Shown here piece after piece: positions 55,580 to 64,000 of a DNA stretch of 64,000 nucleotides. Origin of the DNA: Pinus tabuliformis. Its lineage: Eukaryota > Streptophyta > Pinopsida > Pinales > Pinaceae. Every line of letters starts with the position of its first letter. Position 1 is the first letter of the stretch. Under the pieces are notes generated by a model. That model saw only the letters and a program-made list of their open reading frames with translations. It was not told the origin of the DNA and ran no database searches. The stretch covers positions 1,280,660,277 through 1,280,724,276 of the forward strand of contig CM062818.1 of assembly GCA_031772625.1 (NCBI GenBank), in the 5' to 3' direction. The position numbers and the translations under genes were made by a program.

Positions 55580-56349
55580 ATGGTTTTGATCTTTTCATGG
55601 TCCACAACAATGCCTTCCTTGGTGATGATATGCCCCAAATACTGGATCTGCTCTTTATAAAAATCGCATTTGTTAAATTTATCATATAGTTGATGTTCCC
55701 GTAGTGTCTGTAACACGAGTCTGAGATGCTCCTCATGCTCTTTAATATTCTGAGAGTATATAAGTATATCATCAATAAAAATTAATACGAATTTGTCTAA
55801 GTACTAATGAAATACACTATTCATCAGGCACGTAAATGTCGTAGGTGCATTGGTCAACCCGAAAGGCAGTACCACAAACTCGTAATGCCCATAACGGGCT
55901 CGAAAAGTTGTTTTGGCTATGTCCTCCTCCTTAATTCTGATTTGATGATAACCAAACCTCAAATCGATCTTTGAAAAGATTGTCGCCCCTTTCACTTGAT
56001 CAAAAAGTTCATCAATGTGGGGTAGTGGATATTTATTTTTAACTGTCAATTTATTCAGCTGTATATAATCTATGCACATACGGAGGGTTCCGTCCTTTTT
56101 TCTAACAAACAGTATGGGGGCTCCCCAAGGAGATACGCTGGGATGGATATACTTCTTGTCTAATAGCTCTTGCAGCTGCATTTTTAATTCTTTTAATTCC
56201 GGCACACTCATCCGGTATGGTGCTCGGGACACTGGGGCTGCACCGCGTACCAATTCTATGGTGAATTCTAAATCTCTTTTGGGTGGCAGCCCTGGTACTT
56301 CTTCGGGAAATACATCTGTAAAATCCCGCACTACTGGTATGCTTCCCAT
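55580..56349 (-). pseudogene. Element D reverse transcriptase
   Basis: The 56349-55804 segment has [27 protein letters not shown] and [17 protein letters not shown] at about 55801-55806 interrupts it. The same region then continues with the catalytic FIDDILIYS and the QYLGHIITKEGI thumb motif to about 55580. Protease lies upstream in the same frame, separated by a TAG near 56452. Confidence 0.92.
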
Positions 56350-56454
56350 AGCAGCGATTTTATCTTCAGATTTAGCATATCCTACTTGTACTGCATATAT
56401 TTGACATTTTTTCCTGATGCTTTTAGCTAGCTGTGAGGCTGTAATTGGCCGGAT

Positions 56455-56940
56455 CTACACTGGTTTTAGGATACCCTGAATTTCCTTTTCTTTTCCCAGT
56501 TCGTCCCGATAAGAAATTGTTTTTGTCTTGCAGTTTATTATAGACCACCGCCTTTCCATCCAATCCATCCCGATCAGCACATCATATGCACCGAGAGGGA
56601 GTACATTCAATTCTGTCATCACTCTCTGACCGGCTATCCTTAATGGGCAGTTGCTGACCTTAGCCAACACTCGTCTTTTAGCCCTGGTTGCAAGCTGTAC
56701 TAACCATGGATTCTTAAACTTAATGGTTTGCAAACTACAATTTTCCACAACTTTGGGACTAACATAGCTTAAGGTAGCTCCTGGGTCTACTAAAATGGAA
56801 ATAGTTCGATCAAAAATCTTACCTTCAAATTCTATCATTGTTGGCTGGTAATCAGCTTGACGATCCTCGAGGGCAGCATTTATTCTGGGTATGGACTGAG
56901 CCACATCTCCCACTGTGGAGGCTTCATAAACCTGGGACAC
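56455..56940 (-). pseudogene. Element D aspartic protease
   Basis: The active-site motif is ILVDPGATLSYVS (D-P-G-A-T; D-S-G-A-T is more common, but the Pro form is known in plant gypsy elements). The flap and second half follow (LRIAGQRVMTELNVLPLGAYDVLIGMDW). It would cut the polyprotein. Confidence 0.88.
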
Positions 56941-58013
56941 CTGATCACTTTCCTTTCGGTGAGGGCAGTTTTTAATATAGTGTGGCCCGCCACAACCCGA
57001 ACACTATACTGGTGCCCTAGCTGAACCCTCATTATCAGCTCTACCCGGCTGCTCATTGTATTTAGATTCATTAGGTGGCTTTAATCTGAGCTTATTTTTG
57101 GACTAGTTTCTATTGCTAGCCTCTTTGGAGAATCCCTTGTTGAAATTACTGCGAACTCCCTTAACTCCCACAGTCATTCTGCTGCCCTTTTATCTGCCCA
57201 GCGCTTCCCAGAATTTTCTCTTTTTTGTTTATTCTGCTGATAACATATTCTAGCTTTCTGTATCGCTTCGTCCATGGTCTTCGGATTATTAAATTTAATC
57301 CTTTCCCACATTGCCTGGGGTAGGCTGCTAACGAACCGCTGCACTTTTTCCTTTTCCTCCCGAATATACGGTACATAGCGAAGCAGAGATGTAAATTTAG
57401 TAATGAATTCATCCATGGTCTGCTGCCCAAGCCACAGATCATGAAATTCCCATGCTTTTTCATCGTAGAAACGTTCAGTCAAGTATTTCTCCTTGAAGTA
57501 TCTTTGAAAAGTTTCCCAAGTTACATCTTGCTCACTCACCCCCCACACCATCTTGACTTCCTCCCACCATAATGTAACCTTGGCCTGCAGCTGGAAAATG
57601 GCCAGCTGTGCCTTAAGATGGTGATCATACTCGTAGACTTGGAAATATTTGTTCATGTTGATTAACCAAGCTTCTGCGTCCTCCTCGGATTCCCCATCAA
57701 AATGTGGTGGCTTGATCTTCCGAAACTCCCCTTGCAGTTCTATCCGCTGTCTTTTTGGGGTTTGATGTTCAGAGGTGTTATCAGATTTCTCTCCTCGAAC
57801 CTCCGCTCTTTCCTCTGTTTCCTCCTGTTCGGTGTGATAGCCCTGTTCATCTGATACTCGTGTTTGCTCAGGTCTAGGATGAGGCTGTTGCTGGTTTTGT
57901 TTATCTGATAAAATTTTCAAGATCCTTTCTTGTTCCATGGTTAATCTGGCGTTGTCCTCACGCAAACGGGCCATTTCGTTCTTCAGTTCCTGGACTGTCT
58001 CCAATATAGTCAA
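56941..58013 (-). pseudogene. Element D Gag with CCHC knuckle
   Basis: ATG at 58013 opens a 279-codon frame: a coiled-coil start (VQELKNEMARLREDNARL), a Gln/Glu-rich linker, then the retrotransposon Gag core (PPHFDGESEEDAEAWLINM, WETFQRYFKEKYL, EFITKFTSLLRYVP). It is shifted by frame relative to protease. The knuckle CSGCGGPHYIKNC (about 56965-57003) lies in the later frame. Gag forms the particle and binds RNA. Confidence 0.92.
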
Positions 58014-58216
58014 ATTAGTGTTGCGGCCTTCCTCTCCCAGCTGTACCCATATCTCAGGATTTCCCTGAGGGTGAGTAACGTTGTCTGGTCAATTCATATT
58101 TCCATGAGGAGCGCTGCTCATTCTGCTCATTCTGCTGTCACCTGAACAGAGATTAACTCTTTTCAACAGATTAGTTCTCCATTATGATTAACCAGAGGTC
58201 ACAGAGTTGTAACCTG

Positions 58217-58229
58217 GGCTCTGATACCA
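58217..58229 (-). promoter_or_regulatory. Element D primer-binding site
   Basis: The minus strand reads TGGTATCAGAGCC two bases from the 5' LTR, a perfect initiator-tRNA-Met type site. Confidence 0.95.
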
Positions 58230-58231
58230 CT

Positions 58232-59148
58232 TGTAACACTACAATACAGGAGTAATTTTTTTTTTACCTTAATAATAGTATAATTGAACATTAATCATTC
58301 GAATGAAATAAGGAATTTATAATTATTTATATAACATAGGAAAGGTATTAGTGCTAGGTTATAATTATGCTAATCATAGCACATATCCATGATAACCATA
58401 GCACGTAAACATTAACAATGTATCTATGTTTCAATCTTGAGAATCATCATTCGGCTGTCAATAATATTTATACGGTACAATGGTGTTATATGAATTTGAT
58501 CGTTGGTACTACGGAGTATGAATGGCTATAAAGTAATTTCTTTATTCGAGTTAATGCTTTACGCTGGCCTGGAATGAATGTTGCCGAGAATCACTCGGGC
58601 AACTGACGCTTGTCCAACTGGCCTTCTCCACATCGTCCATCTGGCACGATGAACGATCGGCCGGTCGACACCATGTGCTCTCGCGTGCTCAGGACTCCAG
58701 GAGTTAATGTGGTCTGACACATACCTCAAACTCACCATATGATAGCTATTTCCCGGGTTTTCTATGTTCAATCCTACGGTGGAGATGAAACCGTCTAGAT
58801 CGATGGTTGAAATCGATCCAGGGGTCAGTGGTATGCTTTGAAAGCCTTTTATGCGTTTGAGAAAATTCTTTAGCGGTTCATTGTTAGAGTGATCCTCTGT
58901 CATTCACAGTTCTCGGGCGCTTCGCATTTGCAAAGGAGACCTTTCCCTCAGGCGGTCTGTTAATCTTTCCTTCCTTCCTTCCTTCTAGTTTAATCTTTCC
59001 TTCCTTCTGCGAGTCGCACAGAAACTTGTTCTTAAAAGTTTTCAATCTGTTTCACATTTTCCATCTCTACCAATGCCTGCATAATTACAAAAAATTCTTC
59101 CAATGCCATGCACAGTCTAGTCTATCATAGACCTTAATTAATTTCACA

Positions 59149-59192
<44 letters not shown>

Positions 59193-59772
59193 TTAATAAC
59201 TGTTAAGTTTCTTCGTAGACCATACCTGAACAGAGGCAAACCTCTTTATTGTGCTTGTCAACCACCCGACCTTAGGAAGACCCTCCTCAATCTTCCACCC
59301 CCAAGCACTTCTGCAGATCCTTACTGTCTGCAACTCTCTGGCTATACCAGAGTCACGCTATCTGGTCCTTACCAGACGTAGCGGTTCAGGAAGCTTCCGC
59401 CTTCCAAACACATGCTATCTGATCTTTACCAGACATAGCATTTTCTGGTTTCCAAAGAGTAGCTCTCTTTTTTTTTCTTTCTGCCATCTGATCTCTACCA
59501 GACTTCGCATAACCTTTTTCCTCTTTTCCTATGGGGTCTCAACCGTCTCATTAAGGTAGTTAGGTTTTTCTTTTTCCAACTACCTCAGTAGCTACTAACA
59601 ACAATTAATCAACATGCTTAATTAAACAGTAGTAGCAACAATTAATTACCATAATTAATTAACAGCAGTAGCACATAGTTATTTTAATATACCAAACAGA
59701 ACCTTAGTCAACAGTTAAAGTTAAATTTTACTGCCTTACTTAAAACATTATCGATTTACTAGGGGCATTACA
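58232..59772 (-). repeat. Element D 5' LTR, 1541 bp, internally deleted
   Basis: It aligns with both ends of the 3' LTR and lacks its central 1.48 kb. The join lies at GTCTGTTAATCTTTCC near 58960-58990, within a TTCC-rich stretch that contains TTTAATCTTTCCTTCC, also present at the far side of the missing segment (about 52603). This suggests deletion between short repeats. The AT microsatellite here (59150-59190) is shorter than in the other LTR. Confidence 0.9.
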
Positions 59773-59777
59773 TTCAC

Positions 59778-62210
59778 AATCCACATTGGTAACAGGTGGC
59801 AAAATAAGTTACACGGTGAGTTACACGGTGTTGTAATCTGCTTAATAGTAGCAAAATAAATTAGATTTAAATTTAGTATTTATTTTTTTCTAAATTAGAA
59901 ACCTGTTTAAATATTTTTAGATATTATTTACTTGATAGTATATAAGATGAAAAATATTTTGTTAAAAATAAATTTGTATCATTCATTTATTAAAAAATCA
60001 AAATTCCTGAAACCCATATTTTTAAACTAAAATAGATACACTCATAAACATAATTAGTTCATTTACAAATCTTATAAGATTAAATTCCAATAAATTAACT
60101 AACTATCAATATAAATTCTAACTTACAGTAAATTTTTATAAGTTTTTCAAGTAATGCAACTGACACAAGTTTTAAAAAAACCAAAATAATCTAAATAGAA
60201 AATTAATTACAAAATATTATTATATAAACGAAAAGTTTGATTATAACTTTACATTTCGTAAAAATGGATAAAATATTTAATATTATTATAAAAGAAGATT
60301 AAATTCTAACTTACAGTAAATTTTTATAAAATTTTCAAGTAATGCAAGTGACACAAGTTAAAAAAAAAACCAAAATAATCTAAATAGAAAATTAATTACA
60401 AAATATTATTATATAAAAGAAAAGTTTGATTATAACTTTATATTGGGTAAAAATTGATAAAATATTTAATATTATTATAAAAGAAGATTAAAAAGCGAAA
60501 AGGAAAATAATTTAAATAAAAAACTAATTACAAAATATTATTATATAAAAAAGAGTTTTATTAAAACTCTATAATTTGAAAACTGATAAAATATTTAATA
60601 TTATTATAAAAGAAGAGTTTGATTATAACTTTATCTTTTGTACATTAATAAAGTATTTTATTTAACATTTCAATGTTATTGAAATTCATTTTTGTTAAAT
60701 GAAATCCTTTTGTGTGAACATTTTTTTCATTTTTTTTGTTTTTGGTTTTCTCAAATTTTTTTTAGTAATAAAATAATATAAAGATCAATTTTAATATATT
60801 TCAAAAATAAATTTATTTGGTTAATATTTTATATTAATAAAGAGGTAAATATTTATTTATTAATATATTTTTTATTTATTATATTTTAAATTTAATTTTT
60901 TATCTTTAATTTTTTAATTTTTATGTCTATAGGCATGCATTTTGGAATAGGGTTTCTTTAATTTAATTTAGTTATTAATCATTATTAAATGAATGGGCGG
61001 AATTTAACTTCCACGGACTATTCTAGAGTATTCTTACTAGTATTCAAGATATTGTTTAGTATTCTTATTAGTATTCATAGTTTAAAGGTTGAGATTTATC
61101 TTAAAAGTAGTTATGCTCTTTCTCCCTTTTTAATTAAATTAACTAATTAAAATTTTTTGACATTTGCACATGTGTCATATGAGCATGAGTTATTATTTTT
61201 TTGGCATGTGGTATTTGGAAGCAATGGCATTGGCCCATGGTATTGTAACAAATCCTATTAATAAGTTAAGAATATTCATGTTAAAGTGCAGGTAAATATC
61301 CATGATATTGTAACAAATCTTATTAATAAGTTAAGAATCTTCATGATAAAGTGGAGGTAAATATCCATGATTAAATATGTTGTCAGGTATATGTTTAATT
61401 GGTATTTTAGTTTTTTTATAATTAATGACAATAATAATTGTAATTTAAGATAATACTATAATTTAGTTGATTATTATGGTTTTTTAAATATTGGCAATAT
61501 AAAATGTATCATGGAACAAGTGTTGCAGGGTAGCTTAGTCTTTGCCACACAAACTACAAAATATGATTTGGAAAAATTGGAGAAAATTAAATAAAATATT
61601 ATAACTTATATTGTTCAATGCTAAATTAATAGTGGTTAAGAGGAAAATTGAATCTTATATTCTTGTTTTGGCAAGGACTAATGAATTGAAATGTGAAGTG
61701 GATAAATTAATTGATTTCTTAGGTACAAGGACCTGCATCAATTTTGGTGGGCAGTAACTACTAGTAAGTTCAGGAAAACATAAATAATGGTGTGAAGCAA
61801 CTGTTGTAAGTATAATTATTTACCTATTATGCTTAACTCTAGTAATCGATTTTCCCGTTGCGTGTTGATCACTCTTAATTTTTCATCGACCATGACAAGT
61901 TATAATGTTTGACTTTATAAATAATTAAAATATTTTTTATTTTAATTAAAAAAAATGTTATTGACTTAAAAATTTGTATGCCTTATTTCAAGGTTCTCAT
62001 GGGTCGAATAAACTTCACTCAACTCGTCCAAGAGGTTTACCCATTTTTATGGGATCTTGTATTCTAATTAAAAAATTGATAAAATTCAATACATATATGA
62101 GGATATATTATTAACATAATAGTTATAGTCTTCCATAGTTTTTGAGTCGAATCGTACCTTAGGTTGTTATTTCATTAATGTAACTAAAAGCATATTTAAT
62201 TCCTGTCAAT
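59778..62210. other. AT-rich intergenic DNA with tandem repeats
   Basis: No gene is supported. Two nearly identical 65-bp units (TATTGTAACAAATC...) stand at 61241-61305 and 61306-61370. Confidence 0.65.
60112..60640. repeat. tandem repeat, 188-bp units, about 2.7 copies
   Basis: Units start TAAATTCTAACTTACAGTAA at 60112 and 60300. A third, shorter unit from 60488 keeps CTAATTACAAAATATTATTA and AAATATTTAATATTATTATA. Confidence 0.85.
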
Positions 62211-62228
62211 CATGAGGTCAAGGTCTTT

Positions 62229-62509
62229 TTTTTTTTAAACCACATGGTGAATCGGTAACTATCAAGTTTAATCCACGGGAGACCCAGGATCAAACCTCAT
62301 TGCTGCCACTATAACACCAAGAGCATAACCAACCACCTGCAAGTCGGGTATGCTAAGATCCTATGATTTTAGCAAGAGCAGACCCACCGGTCAGGGGGGT
62401 CCGCCCCTCTAGCCGCCACCACAGTAGGTCACTGTACTCCATGAGATTTGAACTTTGGTCTCCCGAGCTTCGCCCGTTTGACTTACCGTTAAACCACACA
62501 TCACTGCAC
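62229..62509 (-). mobile_element. tRNA-derived SINE, complete, 281 bp
   Basis: On the minus strand it starts GGTGCAGTGATGTG and has a box A-like TGTGGTTTAACGGTAAG. About 30 bases on it has a box B-like AAGTTCAAATCTC, the spacing of a tRNA head. It ends in GGTTTAAAAAAAAA at the left. The flanks CATGAGGTCAAGGTCTTT (62211-62228) and CATGACGTCAAGGTCTTT (62510-62527) are 18-bp target duplications with one difference. Head, A tail and long duplication define a SINE copied by LINE machinery. Confidence 0.85.
62235..62300 (+). repeat. second tRNA-like segment, inverted, in the SINE tail
   Basis: On the plus strand, opposite to the SINE, ATGGTGAATCGGTAACT resembles box A and CAGGATCAAACCTC resembles box B, separated by about 32 bases. 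This may be a dimeric or foldback SINE architecture, or coincidence. Confidence 0.45.
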
Positions 62510-62529
62510 CATGACGTCAAGGTCTTTAA

Positions 62530-62889
62530 TTGACACTGTGAGGAAAAGGATGGGGTCATTTTTGTGGGGTCTCTTGTGCTCGGAGCTCTTGCTATGCACG
62601 CTAGTTTTCTCAGCAGACAAATCCACGATGGGGATACCGTAGTTTTTTCAGCAGACAAATCCATGATGGGGATAGAGGAGGATGAGGAGGAGCAATTGGT
62701 GACAGTGGGAGCGTAATGGCGAAGTAAATTCTGATGAGAAGTGGAGGAATACATAAGCATTGGATCCATTGTTGTCACTGCAAATTCGTTCATACATGTC
62801 CCATGAATGTTGAGGCATAAATTGTGTAGGGAATGGAGGCTTACGAAATGCCGTGAAATTCGACGTAGTAACAAGAGCGGGAATTGCAC
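62530..62889 (-). CDS. weak ORF, possible gene fragment
   Basis: The right two-thirds of a 178-codon minus-strand frame; the last part (62353-62509) is SINE sequence and not coding. The protein is rich in Ser and His. The segment SSSSIPIMDLSAEKT resembles, weakly, the IPVIDLS start of plant 2-oxoglutarate-dependent oxygenases. A 38-bp tandem duplication (62610-62647 and 62648-62685) breaks any frame inherited across it. I would not call this a working gene. Confidence 0.25.
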
Positions 62890-62929
62890 ATTGAACGAGA
62901 TTTCACTTAGCCATGTAATCTAGAGAAGA

Positions 62930-64000
62930 AAAATCCATTTCAGGGTGTGGTATTGGGAACTCGTCACAGAATCCATTTCGGTATTTAGTACAGTGAGCTT
63001 ATTTATGAAGTAGGTTTTTATGTTTGATTTTTGGTCTGAATTTGGTGATAAATGTTTGGTGAGATTGTGTTAAAATGCATTTTTGAGTGTAGTAAAGGAT
63101 TTAATGCACTAAAAAATCTGTGATATTCAATTTATGTAAATTATATTACTAAATTTAAGATTCCAAAAAATACTTATCAATGTTCAGCCAAATTTATTGG
63201 AAATAATTACCTTAGAAACATTACTATACAAAGGGGGGTTTTAAGACAATATTATTATATCGTCTTAAAATTATGATTTTTTCTTAACTACAATTTCAAT
63301 TTCGTCTTAACTATGATTTCATCTCAACTATTTGTTATATTTTCTATTATTTTAAATTAAAAATTATAAAGTGAAAAAACCCAGGGCATAGCTTGTATCA
63401 CAAACGTGCCTACCATTTTCAATCTTCAAGATCCAAATTGAGTTTTCGTTTCTGAGGGATGAGAATTAGCATATTATCAGGACAACAGATTTTGGGAGGA
63501 AGTTGATAAGTAAACCTATGTGAAGCACATGCATGCTTCACAAATATACTTTGCATGCACTGGCAGAAATGACACAGCGGTCACACCATCTTCATACTCA
63601 GTGATGGACTGTGATTCAAAATGCATATTGGATGAGTGGAGCTTGATCTTTGTCTAGAGAAAAGTTATTAGATAATCTGCAAACCCAAATTGATTTTTTT
63701 CCCTTCTCTCCTTAACTTTCATCTATGTGTTGTGTAACTTCTTTGATTGATATTATCTATGGGGTTTTCTTTGTATATTGGGCTCAGTGTCGATGCATTA
63801 ATGCCAGCAATGGCTCCATGGTTTTAGCATTTCCCTCTAGCATTACCTCCAAGGTTCCATTCCTTCAGTATTTCCTATAGTTGCTCCTTGATACTGTCTC
63901 GTGGCTCAAGTCAACACCTATAGAAGGTAGTGGTGGTAACCATCTTGGAGGATGCTCTCCTCCAAAAACACCCAAGCCTCCAACCAGGCATGTCACGTTG
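62930..64000. other. AT-rich to mixed DNA, nothing recognised
   Basis: There is no ORF of note on either strand, no repeat pair within the window and no RNA gene seen. The final 300 bases are less AT-rich, but no coding frame is evident. Confidence 0.45.

Larger units (their letters stand above)
50417..59772 (-). mobile_element. Element D: complete Ty3/gypsy chromovirus, 9356 bp
   Basis: It is flanked by TTCAC duplications (50412-50416 and 59773-59777), with LTRs TGTAATGCCCC...GTGTTACA (minus strand), PBS, polypurine tract and domains gag-PR-RT-RH-INT-chromodomain in gypsy order. The 3' LTR end reads TATAAC instead of TGTAAC on the plus strand. Frames are broken by at least two frameshifts and several nonsense codons, so it is inactive. 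The LTRs are of very different length because the 5' LTR has lost about 1.48 kb and the 3' LTR carries a tandem duplication. Confidence 0.95.

Noticed and set aside
62353-62889. A single 178-codon host gene
   Set aside because: Its left end is SINE sequence and its middle contains a frame-breaking 38-bp duplication.

Overview
This is a stretch of plant nuclear DNA made almost entirely of transposable elements. It holds SIRE-like Ty1/copia and chromodomain Ty3/gypsy elements, non-autonomous LTR elements with LTRs of 1.5-1.8 kb, two kinds of LINE, a tRNA-derived SINE and 5S-rRNA-derived repeats. I found no intact host gene. The dense nesting, the AT-rich spacers and an ancient animal-style LINE fit a large plant genome such as a gymnosperm, but the sequence alone does not fix the species. 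Every element carries stops, frameshifts or deletions.

Layout. (1) 1-6907: 5' part of a SIRE/Maximus-like copia element on the minus strand, with a complete 1532-bp 5' LTR; its 3' LTR lies off the left edge. It abuts, and probably interrupts, a plus-strand LINE tail (6908 to about 8627) with a decayed RNase H and an unknown 176-aa ORF. (2) 8629-10821: ORF1 of a second LINE (minus strand) that carries an internal ubiquitin-like domain ending in RLRGG, then DUF4283 and a CCHC knuckle, with one nonsense codon. (3) 13304-33344: nested complex. Outer element A (plus strand, LTRs 1538/1537 bp) has no recognisable coding. Gypsy fragment C (13656-16907) sits in its 5' LTR with a clean TGGAT target duplication. 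Element B (21435-30055, minus strand, LTRs about 1.79 kb) sits in its interior. Inside B is a 1989-bp inverted repeat holding four 5S-rRNA-like cores, flanked by a 13-bp target duplication.

(4) 33350-42690: AT-rich DNA with tandem repeats, a decayed TCP transcription-factor-like fragment (37024-37401) and a GC-richer block of unknown origin (about 40480-41980). (5) 42694-47647: a 150-bp dead-on-arrival LINE tail, then a near full-length LINE with a coiled-coil/RRM-like ORF1, endonuclease, reverse transcriptase and a (CAT)n tail. (6) 50417-59772: complete chromoviral Ty3/gypsy element on the minus strand, with TTCAC duplication, PBS, PPT, all pol domains and LTRs of very unequal length. (7) 59778-64000: AT-rich tandem repeats, a complete SINE (62229-62509) with 17-18-bp target duplication, and one weak ORF.

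The LTR elements A, B, C, D and the copia element all have PBS sequences resembling initiator-tRNA-Met priming. Insertions inside insertions give a relative order: A before B before the 5S array, and A before C.
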